Notes: a model not told the origin generated them from the letters alone. DNA of 64,000 nucleotides from Thermoflexus sp. (GCF_034432235.1 NZ_DAOUCJ010000075.1:1-64000); one strand, 5' to 3'. Positions 1 through 9,273 are shown, counted from the stretch's first letter. Numbers and translations: made by a program.

Positions 1-121
1 CGCGGCAAAGGGCCTCCGCCGCGGTGGGGGCGATCCAGGCCAGGGGGAAGCCCTCCGCTTCGGCCAGGGCCTGGAGGCCGAGGGCCCGGAGGGGGCATCC
101 GCTCACCACGCCGATCGCCAT
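1..121 (-). CDS. 5' fragment of an unidentified gene, possibly a receiver-like regulator
   Basis: Only the first 40 codons lie in the window, starting at the ATG at 121 and running off the left edge. GGAGGG sits about 7 nt upstream of that ATG, which supports the start. The N-terminus begins MAIGVVSGCPLRALGLQ and continues with an alternating hydrophobic/Ala-rich pattern. This loosely resembles the start of NarL-type receiver domains (beta-1 strand, then 'PL..GL..L'), but the usual acidic pair is absent. I do not recognise it firmly; it could equally be an unrelated alpha/beta protein. Confidence 0.5.
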   Translation of the reverse strand, partial: MAIGVVSGCPLRALGLQALAEAEGFPLAWIAPTAAEALCR

Positions 122-320
122 GGCGTTCCCTCCGCCCGGATTCTACTTTAGGATTCTCATACATTCGGATCAAGGGTGGACCAGGAGGATCGGATTCGGC
201 TTGAACGCCCGGGAATGGGCCTTCGTGCCAGCGGGCCCGGCGGTGGCCCGATGATCCAGAGGGGCTGGCGATGGGCCTCATCCCGGGGGCGCGATCCCAG
301 TCGGGAGGCAGCGGAGATCT

Positions 321-1673
321 TCATGGAACCGCCACAACCAATAATGCGTTGTCTCCTCCCGCCTGTGGAGATACCCCCTGGATCGCCAGATGGCGAGCGT
401 CGGGCGACCACCGCGCCGTAATGGGCTCGAATCCCGCCGTGCGCCAGCGCTCTGCCCAACGCCATTCGTGGGCCAGCTCCAGAACGGCCACCCCGTCGTC
501 CAGGTGCAGGGCCAGCCTCCCGGAGTCCGGGGACCAGGCCAGGAAGCCGTGCGGGCGCACCGGGGCGAAGACCAGGGGTTCGCGGCCCGGCGGATCGGTG
601 GAACGCACCCAGGCGGCGGAGGCTTCCCGACCGTTGAGATCCTGAAGGGCGGCGAGCCACTCGCCGTTCGGAGAGAAACGGGGATCGGTCAGCGGCCCCA
701 GGTTCTCGGCCTGACCCGACTCGGCGTGGTAGAGATACCAGACGTCGTGTCCCTCCCTCCCCAGGGCCTGCACGAGGAGATGATAGGTGTCGGCGGAACG
801 GGTGCCCAGGGCCCTGCAGACCCGGTTGGAACAGCCCATGCCGAGATATTCCGGCGCCCCGCGCACCACTCCTTTCCCGGGCATCAGGATCAAAGGCCCT
901 CCGATCACGGGAGCCGTGATGAGCACTTCCCGGTTGCTCAACCAGAGGTCGGGGCCGGGCGCGCCCTCCGCCGGCTGGGACTGCCACGTGGCTTCCGCCT
1001 TCACCTTTCCGGTCGTCAGGTGGATGACTCGGGTGCCCGTGTCGTCGGAAACGGCCAGGTATGTGCCATCCGGGGAGAAGCTGCCGGCCACCAGGCGGCC
1101 ATCCTGCCGGCGCAGGGCATGCGTCTCCCGGTCGTAAAGATAATCGCTCCTTTCCCCGCTCAGGATCAGGGTGGTTTCAGGGGTTGACACTTCGACCCCG
1201 GTCAACGTCCCGGCGGCGGTTCGGAGGAGGAGACGGTGGTGGGACGCCCGCTGAATGCTCCAAATGGGCTCCGGCAGATCTCGAACGGCTTCGGGGGATC
1301 GGTCACGACATGGCGTGAACTCGACGAGCTGGTTCTCCGCCGAGAGCAGGAGGGCTGTTCCGTCGGGCATCCAGGCCAGGGTGCTGGCGAAGTAGGGATA
1401 GGTCACGGGGACCGGGGAAGGGCACACCCGGCCGGTTGTCCTATCGTAGAAAAAGAGATGGCCCGGCGGATACAGGAAGTCCACCTGGATCTCCCCGGTG
1501 GGGGACCAGCTGTGCGGCAACAGGCGGGCGGCGGAGGGGGTGGACGGTGTGGGCCGCAAGCCCTCGCCGGCCGGCGGCGTGGCGATCGGCGGGCGCTGAG
1601 GCGGCGCGGAGATACAGCCCGACGCGAGCGCGATAAACAGCAAGGCCATGCATTCGGATCGCTTTTTCAACAT
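321..1673 (-). CDS. beta-propeller (WD40/TolB-like) lipoprotein
   Basis: 450 aa. The start is the ATG at 1673, with AGGAGG 7 nt upstream. The open frame continues upstream to about 1811, but the ATG is followed by a lipoprotein signal (MLKKRSECMALLFIALASGC), so the longer start is rejected. Cys20 would be lipidated, followed by a Pro/Thr-rich linker. The rest shows repeated blade-like motifs such as 'SFSPDGTYLAVSDD', 'DPRFSPNGEWLAAL', 'LAWSPDSGRLAL' and 'ARWSPDARHLAI', typical of TolB/WD40-like propellers. It is probably anchored on the outer face of the membrane as a binding scaffold. No catalytic residues are recognisable, and substrate or partner is unknown. The next gene in the same orientation is a second, frameshifted propeller lipoprotein. 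Confidence 0.85.
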   Translation of the reverse strand: MLKKRSECMALLFIALASGCISAPPQRPPIATPPAGEGLRPTPSTPSAARLLPHSWSPTGEIQVDFLYPPGHLFFYDRTTGRVCPSPVPVTYPYFASTLAWMPDGTALLLSAENQLVEFTPCRDRSPEAVRDLPEPIWSIQRASHHRLLLRTAAGTLTGVEVSTPETTLILSGERSDYLYDRETHALRRQDGRLVAGSFSPDGTYLAVSDDTGTRVIHLTTGKVKAEATWQSQPAEGAPGPDLWLSNREVLITAPVIGGPLILMPGKGVVRGAPEYLGMGCSNRVCRALGTRSADTYHLLVQALGREGHDVWYLYHAESGQAENLGPLTDPRFSPNGEWLAALQDLNGREASAAWVRSTDPPGREPLVFAPVRPHGFLAWSPDSGRLALHLDDGVAVLELAHEWRWAERWRTAGFEPITARWSPDARHLAIQGVSPQAGGDNALLVVAVP

Positions 1674-2057
1674 AATGTTCCTCCTACAAGGGAAGTGCCT
1701 GCGCTGAGGCAGCTCCCACTGCCAGCCGGGACGGGCGCGGTCCAGCAGCGCCTGGACCTCGGGCTCCCGTAGCGACCGCACGCCCAGCCGCCCGCCGCTG
1801 AGCGTTTCCACCTCCCAGGTCAGGGCGACGCATATGGAACGTCCCGCATCCTACAGCAGCCATTGTTCGGTCCTCGCTTCCCCTCCGCTCGGATCAGCCT
1901 TCGGTTTTCATTCGATCCAGCCGGCAGGAGCCGTGGTCCTCTAAAGGAGGACACAGAGTGGCCTTCCGGGTTCCCAGCCCAGGGCGGCTGGGAACCCGAC
2001 GACCTCCCTATCCGCCTTTTCGCTCGCCATCCGCACAACGTCTCCATTGGGGTGGGT
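1674..2057. other. intergenic region with a 12-bp hairpin
   Basis: 384 bases without a supported gene. The reading frame of the downstream lipoprotein stays open on the minus strand up to about 1830, but it has no start signal and no recognisable domain. The only clear structure is a 12-bp inverted repeat (1968-1979 with 1986-1997). Confidence 0.6.
1968..1997 (-). terminator. terminator-like hairpin downstream of the split WD40 gene
   Basis: A perfect 12-bp stem (GGGTTCCCAGCC / GGCTGGGAACCC) with a 6-nt loop, about 60 bp past the stop of the WD40 gene. No U-run follows on the minus strand, so it may be a weak terminator, a 3'-end stabiliser or a dispersed palindrome. Confidence 0.45.
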
Positions 2058-4077
2058 TCAGTGCAGGGACCAGAGGCGCACGGTTCCATCTAGAGATCCG
2101 GAGGCCAGCGTTCGGCCGTCGGGGGAGGTTTTGAGGGTGAGGATGGCGTCCGTGTGGCCTTCCAGGATCTGGAGCAGCGCCCCATCGGGCACCCGCCAGA
2201 TTTTCACGGTTCCCTCTCCACCGCCTGAGGCCAGCCAGGTTCCTCCCGGCCCGAAGGCCAGGCGGAGCACCGCCGCGGTGTCCGCCGCCCAGCGCCCGAG
2301 GAGCCGTCCGGTCGCCACGGAATACCGGGCGATCCAGGGGCCGTTGCTGCCGCCCTCCGCGATGGCCAGCCACTCGCCTGCCTCCGAGAGGGCCAGCGCT
2401 TCGATCGGCTTTCCGGTTCCCGGCTTCACGCGCTGCCTCAGGGCGCCATCCGGGACCCGCCACACCCCGATTTCCCGGCCGTCGGAGGCGGCCACCCAGT
2501 TGCCATCCGGCGAGAAGGTCACCAGAGAGAGGATCTTCCCGGAGAGTCCATCCAGCCGGCGCAGGGCTTGCCCATCCGCGCGGCGGAGGATCCGAAGACC
2601 GCCTGCCGGATCGCTCAGGGCGAGGGCCTCGCCATCGGGGGAGAAGGCGGCCGTGCCACCTCCAGGGATCCAGAGCACGCGCTGTCCATCCGTCGTTCGC
2701 CAGATTCCCCACCCGCCCTCTCCGAGCTCGCCGGGATCGGGGGCCAGCAGCCAGCGTCCATCAGGGGAAAGCGCGAAGGCGCCCAGCGGCTCCGCTGGCA
2801 GGGTCAGGCGCTGCACCCGCCGGGCCGTGGGGCCGATGGCCTCCCCAGAGCGACACGATCCACTGAGGGGCCTCGAGGGGTCGCTGACTGTAGGTCGCGA
2901 TCCACAGGCGATCTTCTCCGAAGGCCAGGTCCAGCACCGGCTCCAGATATCCCTCCCAGCGGCCTTCCTGCGTCCCTTCCGGGAGACGCCGGATCTCCAG
3001 GATGCCGCCGGCGTGGGCAATGGCCAGCCGCAAGTCCCTGGGGGCAAAGGCCAGTCCCACCACGGCGCCCTCTCCCATCTCGTGCCTCCATCGGAGGCGC
3101 TGCCCGGCTCCTTCCCAGACGGCCACCGTCCCTCCTTCGGTGCCGGCTGCCAACCATCGCCCATCCGGCGAGAAGGCCAGACGACGGATGATCCCCCGGC
3201 TGCCGATAGGGAGTTTCCTGCGGAGTTGTCCATCACGCCCGGAATAGAGAAGCACCTCCTCCCCGATCCCGATCGCCAGCCACGCGCCATCCGGGGAGAG
3301 GGCGAAGGTTCTGGCCCTCTCCCCCGGCGGGAGGGCCCATGCCACCCGGCGGATCCCCACTCCGTCTGCGATCCGTCGCCATTCCACCTCCGATGGACCT
3401 GCCAGGATCAGCGTCTCCCCATCGGGGGCGAAGGCAACCCATCCGGCCCCGGGCGAGAAGATTTTCCTCAGCTCGTCCCCTTCGGGGACGCGGATCCGGC
3501 GCACGGCGTTCGAAACGGTCCAGGCCAGCTGACGGCCATCCGGGGAGAAAGCCAGGATAGGGGATTCAAAAGCGGGATCGATGGCATCGGAGAGGACCCG
3601 AATTCGCTCGATTCCCTGACCCCTATGGGCCCACAGCCACAGGTCCCGGCCCATCAGGGCGGCCAGCCAGCGGCCATCCGAGGAGAGGGCCAGGGCTTTC
3701 AGCCGGGCCGGAAGCGGTTGCTGCCACACTCCTTCGCCGGTCTCCGGCGCGAGGCCCTCCAGGCCCTTCGCAGTCTCAACGATCAGCCAGGACCCCTCTG
3801 GGCTCCAGGCAATCTCCTGCAGGATGCCCTTGCCGATCACCCGCTCCAGCTGGAACCCCGGAAAGGCTTGCAGGGGCTCCCGGGTTGGCAGAGGAGAAGA
3901 CGAAGCCACGGGGCTCTCCTCGCGCCCGGGAGCTTGGAAACTTTCAGAAGGAGGAGCAGAGGGTGAGGCTGAAGGCGCACAGGCAAGCATCCCGCATAAC
4001 CAGAAAAGAACGCTCCATAGCGCCCTCCAGAGGGCTTTCCGACGCAGGGGGCAGGGCTCCGCGATCCCGATGACCAT
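2058..4077 (-). pseudogene. WD40-repeat lipoprotein split by a frameshift
   Basis: The 5' part starts at the ATG at 4077 with AGGAGG 5 nt upstream. A hydrophobic segment and lipobox (LFWLCGMLAC) precede a Ser/Pro linker and many WD40-like blades ('LAFSPDGRWLAAGTEGGTVAVW'-type). This frame derails at about 2845 and ends at 2761. The propeller resumes in the +1 frame and continues to the stop at 2058 with further blades, ending 'GRTLASGSLDGTVRLW'. Removing one G from the GGGG run at 2843-2846 (CCCC on the plus strand) restores one reading frame of about 670 aa and a continuous repeat pattern. Either the gene is inactivated or the base is an assembly error. The two halves could still be read as separate proteins, but the second has no plausible start. 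Confidence 0.85.
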
Positions 4078-4162
4078 CCGATCCTCCTTGCTGTTGCTTC
4101 CCATGTGAAATACCCGGTGAGCCGTCTTATGGTGGGGGATCTCTCTTCGAATTCTCCATGCC

Positions 4163-4184
4163 GATCGTGACAAGATCGTGACAA
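4163..4184 (-). promoter_or_regulatory. tandem 11-bp repeat, candidate PhoB/OmpR-type response-regulator box
   Basis: Two perfect back-to-back copies of GATCGTGACAA (minus strand TTGTCACGATC, twice), 86 bp upstream of the WD40 lipoprotein ATG. Head-to-tail 11-bp repeats with a TTGTCA/CTGTCA half-site are the known layout of Pho-type boxes bound by OmpR-family regulators. A PhoB-type regulator is encoded at 13363-14061, but linking the two is inference. Confidence 0.5.
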
Positions 4185-4346
4185 AACCGGGCCCCGGTGT
4201 GTTAGAATTCTGGAGCAGATCACGAGCGGGAGGGACGATCCGGCGGGTCGTTCGGCGCCTCCGGGGGGGACTTTCGGCCGGGCTTGGGCGGGCGACCCGC
4301 GCACGGGTTTCAAGCGGAGGGATCAGGAGACTTCCGCGTAAAGGCA

Positions 4347-4396
4347 GGGAGGGCCGCAGGCCGACCGGGTTTTCCCCGGCTCGGTCCGGCCCTCCC
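4347..4396 (-). terminator. nested hairpin downstream of the YceI-like gene
   Basis: A perfect outer 10-bp stem (GGGAGGGCCG / CGGCCCTCCC) encloses an inner G/C-rich hairpin around a TTTT loop, about 55 bp past the YceI-like stop. Only a weak CTTTA follows on the minus strand, so Rho-independent termination is possible but not certain. Confidence 0.45.
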
Positions 4397-4449
4397 CGTC
4401 ACGCATGCGAATCAAATCCTGGACGGTTGTCGACCCCACGCCCTATGGA

Positions 4450-5181
4450 TCACGGCTGCCGCTGAAGCACCACGTCCACCTCGAGCCGGATGGTCTCATC
4501 CACGCTCAGCACCACGGGCACGCGAGGCGGCTCCAACCCGAAGTCAGCGAAGGTGAACTGGGTGCGCGCCCGGGCGATGATGCGATCCCCCTCCACCCGC
4601 GCCGTCACTTCCCAGGTCACCGGACGGGTGGTCTCCCGGATCGTCAGATCCCCAATCAGCCGGAAGGTGTGCTCACCCGAGGTGGGGAGGGGCGAGGGCA
4701 GCCCCTGGATCTCGCGAGGGACGAAGACGGCATACGGATAGCGGTCGGCCTGCAAGGTGTTGCGCCGGATGAAGTTGTCCCGCCGCGCCTGATCGCTGGT
4801 CAGCGTGCGCAGGTCCACCTGGAAGCGCGAGGCCTGAGGGACGACCCGGTTGCCCTCCAGAACCAGCACGCCGGTGATGGCCCGGGTGACGCCCACGGCA
4901 TCGCTGGGCAGATCCACCCCCACCAGCTGCTCGCGCACCCGATAGCGGGCCTCGCTTTCTTCCGGGATCACGAGATACGTGAGGCGATCGCCCCGGGTAT
5001 CGGTGGAGGGGGCCTGAGTTGGAACAATGGCCGGGGTGGCCGGCGCGCCCGCTTCGGTGGGAACGGTCGTGGGCGTGACCGCTAAGGGCAGCTCGGGCGA
5101 GGCCGGGGCGGCGCAGGCGGCCATCCCGACTGCGATCCAGAGCAGCAGAAACCCTTTCCACAGGCGATGGGCTGGAGCCAT
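4450..5181 (-). CDS. YceI-like domain lipoprotein
   Basis: 243 aa from the ATG at 5181, with GAGGAG upstream. The N-terminus has a basic region, a hydrophobic core and a lipobox-like 'GMAACAAP', then a Pro/Thr-rich linker. From about residue 75 it matches the YceI lipocalin-like fold: an opening 'YLVIPEESEARYRVRE', 'QASRFQVDLRTLTSDQARRDNFI', 'YPYAVFVPREI', 'LTIRETTRPVTWEVTA' and a closing 'IRLEVDVVL'. YceI proteins bind polyisoprenoid or other long amphiphiles in a periplasm-like space. It is the last gene downstream of the MacB-like exporter, so a role in carrying a lipid-like substrate for that exporter is possible but unproven. Confidence 0.85.
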   Translation of the reverse strand: MAPAHRLWKGFLLLWIAVGMAACAAPASPELPLAVTPTTVPTEAGAPATPAIVPTQAPSTDTRGDRLTYLVIPEESEARYRVREQLVGVDLPSDAVGVTRAITGVLVLEGNRVVPQASRFQVDLRTLTSDQARRDNFIRRNTLQADRYPYAVFVPREIQGLPSPLPTSGEHTFRLIGDLTIRETTRPVTWEVTARVEGDRIIARARTQFTFADFGLEPPRVPVVLSVDETIRLEVDVVLQRQP

Positions 5182-5264
5182 GTCCTTCTCCTCCTCAACG
5201 GGATCGTTGTTGCCTGTCCTTATGGCGGGTCGAGCAAGAGGGCAACCACGAGCCGCTCCCCCGC

Positions 5265-5681
5265 TTATGAAGGCCGGAGGGCCCGGATGAGGTAGGCGTC
5301 CTCGTACTGCCACCTGGTGGGGAGGATGTGGAAGCCGACGGCCTCCAGGGCCTGACGGACGATCTCCGGAGCCACGCGGTGGGATCGGGGCGGGCCCTCC
5401 TCGCTCACGGCATCCGGCCGCCAGTCCAGCAGGCCCACTCGTCCCCCGGGCCGCAGGACCCGATGGAGCTCCCGCATCAGCGCGTCGAGGTGCTCCACCT
5501 CGTGGACGATGAAAGCCCCCCACGCAGCGTCCACGGAGGCGTCCGGCAGCTCGATGCGTGGGAGCTCCGAGCGCAAGAGGCGCACCCATGGCGGGGGCTG
5601 CGGGTCCCACTTCGCCCAGCGGGCGGGATCCAGCAACCGATCGCGATGGTGCGGGTCGAAACGCCGTTCATGGGCGGTCAT
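5265..5681 (-). pseudogene. class I methyltransferase lacking its SAM-binding motif I (internal deletion)
   Basis: 138 aa from the ATG at 5681; a GTG at 5696 overlapping the upstream stop (GTGA) is an alternative. The N-terminus 'RFDPHHRDRLLDPARWAKWD' and the C-terminal half ('LPDASVDAAWGAFIVHEVEH', 'ELHRVLRPGGRVGLLDW', 'AVGFHILPTRWQYEDAYLI') match small UbiE-like methyltransferases. Between them, where about 60 residues with the GxGxG motif I and the acidic motif II should be, the sequence jumps straight from WDPQ to PPPWVRLL. The deletion is in frame, so a protein may be made, but it should not bind SAM normally. Alternatively this copy has another function. Confidence 0.65.
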
Positions 5682-5692
5682 CGCGTCCCCCT

Positions 5693-6409
5693 TCACGCTC
5701 CATCCTCGAGGATGCGCTCCTCGGGCGTCACCGGCTCATCCCCCACGATGAGGCCGTCCTGGATGCGGACGATGCGCTCGGCGTGGCGGGCCACGAAGGG
5801 ATCGTGGGTCACCACCACCAGGGTGATGCCGCGCTCCCGGTTCAGACGCTGGAAGAGGGCCAGGATCTCCCGGCCGGTCTTCGAGTCCAGGTTGCCGGTG
5901 GGCTCGTCGGCCAGGATGACCGCCGGCTCCGTCACCAGGGCCCGGGCGATGGCCACCCGTTGCTGCTGGCCGCCGGAGAGCTCATTGGGGCGATGGTGTA
6001 GCCGGTCCCCCAGGCCGACCAGCTCCAGCATCTGCCGGGCCCGGTCCCGTCGATCCCGCGCCCCCCGATAGATCAGCGGCAGCTCCACGTTCTGCAAGGC
6101 CGTGGCCCGGGGGAGCAGATTGAACTGCTGGAACACGAAGCCGATCTTCCGATTCCGGATCTCCGCCAGCTGGTCATCGGAGAGCCGGGAGACGTCCTGG
6201 CCCTCCAGGATATAGCGGCCCCGGGTGGGCGTGTCCAGGCAGCCCAGCAGGTTCATCAAGGTGGACTTCCCGGAGCCGGACGGCCCCATGATGGCCACGA
6301 ACTCCCCACGCCGGATCACCAGATCGATCCCACGCAGGGCCGGGACCTCCACTTTTCCCAGCCGGTAGATTTTTTCCACCTTCTCCATCACCATCACCGG
6401 ATCTCCCAT
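5693..6409 (-). CDS. MacB/LolD-type ABC transporter ATP-binding protein
   Basis: 238 aa. The start is the ATG at 6409 with GGGAGG upstream; an in-frame ATG at 6430 lacks one. Walker A is 'GPSGSGKS', the Q-loop 'FVFQQFNLL', the signature 'LSGGQQQRVAIARAL', Walker B 'VILADEPTGNLD', and the switch His 'VVVTHD'. This is the MacB/LolD class that powers extrusion without moving substrate through the membrane. It partners the FtsX-type permease directly upstream and the membrane-fusion lipoprotein before that. Its stop overlaps a possible GTG start of the next gene, indicating translational coupling. Confidence 0.92.
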   Translation of the reverse strand: MGDPVMVMEKVEKIYRLGKVEVPALRGIDLVIRRGEFVAIMGPSGSGKSTLMNLLGCLDTPTRGRYILEGQDVSRLSDDQLAEIRNRKIGFVFQQFNLLPRATALQNVELPLIYRGARDRRDRARQMLELVGLGDRLHHRPNELSGGQQQRVAIARALVTEPAVILADEPTGNLDSKTGREILALFQRLNRERGITLVVVTHDPFVARHAERIVRIQDGLIVGDEPVTPEERILEDGA

Positions 6410-6532
6410 CCTGTATCCTCCCGTTCGCATGGGATGACGAAGAACGGCAGCGATCGCGGTCCGCCTTCCGCACGCCTTCCATTTTGCCCTGGAATTCGAG
6501 CGGGCGCGGCGATCTCCGGGATCCCTCCCCGC

Positions 6533-7774
6533 TCACTCGTATCGCAAGGCCTCGATAGGATTCAGGGCGGCGGCCCGGAAGGCCGGGTAGATGCCGAAGA
6601 AGACGCCCACCGCCACGGCGAAGAGCAGGGCCAGGGCGATGACATCTCCGGCGACCACCGGGCGGAGCGTCCCGGTGCCGACCGGGATGCCGCGAATCAG
6701 GTTCGCCATGCCGATCCCCAGGCCCACGCCGATCAGCCCGCCCAGGCCGCTCAGGGTGACGGCCTCGGTGAGGAACTGCAGCAGGATGTCCCGCCGCCGC
6801 GCCCCTACCGCCTTGCGCAGGCCGATCTCTCGCGTCCGCTCCGCCACCGAGACCAGCATGATGTTCATAATCCCGATGCCGCCCACGATCAGGGAGATGG
6901 CCGCGATGGCCCCCAGGAAGATCGTGAGGGTCCCGGTGATCTGGGCGGAAGCCTGGATCAGATCCTGCTGGCTGACCATGGTGAAATCATCCTCATCGCC
7001 ATCCAGCAGGCGATGGCGCTCCCGGAGGGTCGCTCGGATCGCTTCCATCACGGCTGGTATCTGGTCCGCTCCGTTCGCCTGGACCAGGATCTGGGAGACC
7101 ACTTCGCTGCCCCGGAACTGGCCGCCCCGGGCCAGCCGCTGAACCGCCGTGGGCAGCGGGACGAAGATCTGGTTGTCCGGGCTGCCGAACCCGGTGCCGC
7201 CCACCGGGGCAAGGACGCCGATCACCCGGAAGGGAAGGTTGTTGAGGCGGACGAAGCCCCCGATGGGATCCCCATCGGGGAAGAGCTGGGCTGCCACGTT
7301 CGCGCCCAGAACGGCCACAGGGGCTCCGGTCTCCACGTGGGAGGGCGCGATGGGATCGCCGCTGGCGACCTGGAGGTTGCGGGCGATGAAGAACGCCGGC
7401 GTCACCCCCTGGACGGAGACGCGCAGGTTGGTCCGCCCGTAGATCACCTGGGCGCTGGTCTGGAACACCGGTGCCACCGATGCAACGCCCGGGAGATCCA
7501 TCAGAGCCCGGGCATCGTCATACGTTAAGGTGGGAGCGGATCCCTGCGCCTGGGCGATGCCCCCTACCCGAATCGACCCGGGCGTGATGAAAATCAGATT
7601 GGTCCCGATGCGCTCGATCTGAGCGCGCACGGCCTCCTGAGTTCCCCGGCCGATGCTCAGCAGGGCGATCACCGAGGCCACCCCGATGATCACCCCTAGC
7701 ATCGTCAGGAAGGAACGCATCTTGTTGGCCATCAGGCTGGCGATGGCGATCCGGAATCCTTCGACCAGATTCAT
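6533..7774 (-). CDS. MacB-like ABC transporter permease
   Basis: 413 aa from the ATG at 7774, with GGGAGG upstream. The first transmembrane helix starts at about residue 20 ('FLTMLGVIIGVASVIALLSI'). A large extracytoplasmic domain follows, then three C-terminal helices from about residue 280 ('ISLIVGGIGIMNIMLVSVAERTREIG' region) ending 'AFRAAALNPIEALRYE'. This is the MacB_PCD plus FtsX architecture. With the ATPase and the HlyD-like protein it forms a tripartite-style exporter. Such systems export antibiotics, peptides or lipids; nothing in the sequence identifies the substrate. Confidence 0.92.
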   Translation of the reverse strand: MNLVEGFRIAIASLMANKMRSFLTMLGVIIGVASVIALLSIGRGTQEAVRAQIERIGTNLIFITPGSIRVGGIAQAQGSAPTLTYDDARALMDLPGVASVAPVFQTSAQVIYGRTNLRVSVQGVTPAFFIARNLQVASGDPIAPSHVETGAPVAVLGANVAAQLFPDGDPIGGFVRLNNLPFRVIGVLAPVGGTGFGSPDNQIFVPLPTAVQRLARGGQFRGSEVVSQILVQANGADQIPAVMEAIRATLRERHRLLDGDEDDFTMVSQQDLIQASAQITGTLTIFLGAIAAISLIVGGIGIMNIMLVSVAERTREIGLRKAVGARRRDILLQFLTEAVTLSGLGGLIGVGLGIGMANLIRGIPVGTGTLRPVVAGDVIALALLFAVAVGVFFGIYPAFRAAALNPIEALRYE

Positions 7775-7869
7775 CCTCGCCTCCCTTCGCTCCGGCCGCT
7801 CCCGTAAGAGGGTGCGCCTGTTGAGATGTCGGGGCGCCGCAAGACGGCGGTCCGGCGGCTGGCCTGACT

Positions 7870-9273
7870 TCAGCGGAAGATCCCCGGGCCGAAGAACCCG
7901 GGCCCCGGAACCCGGGTGCTGGAGGCCCCGGCCTGGGCAGCCGGCATCACCACCCCATCTCCCTCCTGCAACCCCTCCAGGACCTCCGCCATGGTGTCCC
8001 CGCGCAGCCCGACGCGCACCGGGATCGTCTCCGCATGACCATCCCGCATCACGTTCACGAACGTTTGTCCACCCCGGGTGATCAGGGCCCGCCGCGGGAC
8101 GAGCAGGGCGTTCTCCCGACGGGCGACGGTGATCTGGACCTGCACCGTCATCCCGGCGCGCACCGCCGGCGTGTTCTCCTCCAGGGCGATGGTCACCGGG
8201 AAGTTCACCACCCCCTGAACCTGGGTTCCCATCGGCGACACCGAGAGGACCTTCCCCTTGAGGCGGGTGTCCGGCGCAGCCTCCGGAATGATCACGGCTT
8301 CCTGTCCCGGGGCAACCTGGGCGACATCGACCTCCGGGAGGTTCACCGCCACCTCCAGATGGCGCAGGTCCCCTATGGTCACCGCCGGCATCCCGGTGGG
8401 GGCCGGACTTCCCTCCACCAGGTTCACCGCCGTCACCACCCCATCGATGGGCGCCACCAGCCGGGCCTGCTCCAGCCGAAGCTCCAGCTGCCGCACGGCG
8501 ATCTCTGCCTGCTGCACCTGATACTGGGCCAGCTGGACGTCCAGGCTGGGATCCTGCGCCTGCAGGTGGGCGAGGTTCGCCCGAGCCTGCGCCAGGGAAG
8601 CCTCGGCCGCCTTCCGCTGCTGCTCCGTGGGTCCGGACTGGGCCTTCTCATACTGCAGGCGGGCGATCTCCTTCTGGAGATCCGATTGGCCCACCCGCGC
8701 CTGCGCCAGTTCCAGGTCCACCGGGGAGACGCTGGGCGAACCGGCCGTTTTATCCCGGCTGAGCTGGGCCTGCCAGAGGGCGTTTTTGGCCACCTCATAG
8801 TTCAGCCGGGCGATCTCCACATCCCGCGGATCAGGCCCGGACTTCAGGGCCTCCAGGCTGGCCTGGGCGCTGGCCAGGGCCGCCTGCGCCGCGGCGAGAT
8901 CCGCCGGGCGCGTGCGCGCCGTGGCCTGGGCCTGGGCGAGGCGGATCCGGGCGATCTCCAGATTGACGCGGGCGTTCTGCAGCTGGAGCTCCAGATCCCT
9001 CGTGTCCAGCTCCGCCAGCACCTGGCCGGCCTTCACGGCATCCCCCACCCCCACATAGACTTTGCGCACGATGCCGGACTGGGGGAAGGCCAGGTTCACC
9101 AGGGTGTGCGGCTGCAGGCTGCCGGACCCGCTGACGGTGACCTCCAGGGTGCCCCGGCGCACCCGGACCACCGCGTTCTGGCCCTGGGGGGGCCGGGCGG
9201 TGGAAGCCCCCGCGCAAGCGGTGATCAGCGCGAGCATCAGCAGGATGGGAATCCCCCGCCATCCTTTTCGCAT
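7870..9273 (-). CDS. HlyD/MacA-type membrane-fusion lipoprotein
   Basis: 467 aa. The ATG at 9273 has AGGAGG at 5-nt spacing; the adjacent GTG at 9276 is too close to it. A signal with lipobox 'ALITACAG' is followed by a biotinyl-lipoyl-like segment ('VNLAFPQSGIVRKVYVGVGD'), a long Ala/Gln-rich coiled-coil hairpin (about residues 110-260), the returning lipoyl half ('LVAPIDGVVTAVNLVEGS') and beta-barrel domains ('VAPGQEAVIIPEA', 'VPRRALIT'). It is the adaptor subunit of the exporter encoded by the next two genes and is probably anchored by its lipid. The C-terminus is Gly/Phe/Pro-rich. Confidence 0.93.
   Translation of the reverse strand: MRKGWRGIPILLMLALITACAGASTARPPQGQNAVVRVRRGTLEVTVSGSGSLQPHTLVNLAFPQSGIVRKVYVGVGDAVKAGQVLAELDTRDLELQLQNARVNLEIARIRLAQAQATARTRPADLAAAQAALASAQASLEALKSGPDPRDVEIARLNYEVAKNALWQAQLSRDKTAGSPSVSPVDLELAQARVGQSDLQKEIARLQYEKAQSGPTEQQRKAAEASLAQARANLAHLQAQDPSLDVQLAQYQVQQAEIAVRQLELRLEQARLVAPIDGVVTAVNLVEGSPAPTGMPAVTIGDLRHLEVAVNLPEVDVAQVAPGQEAVIIPEAAPDTRLKGKVLSVSPMGTQVQGVVNFPVTIALEENTPAVRAGMTVQVQITVARRENALLVPRRALITRGGQTFVNVMRDGHAETIPVRVGLRGDTMAEVLEGLQEGDGVVMPAAQAGASSTRVPGPGFFGPGIFR

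Larger units (their letters stand above)
4078..4449. other. intergenic region with a tandem 11-bp repeat and nested hairpin
   Basis: 372 bases between the WD40 lipoprotein start and the YceI-like stop, with no supported gene. It holds the tandem repeat at 4163-4184 and a nested hairpin at 4347-4396. Confidence 0.6.

Noticed and set aside
1674..1830. In-frame upstream extension of the first lipoprotein gene
   Set aside because: The strong ribosome binding site and signal peptide at 1673 make the extension untranslated; a gene remnant cannot be excluded but has no recognisable domain.
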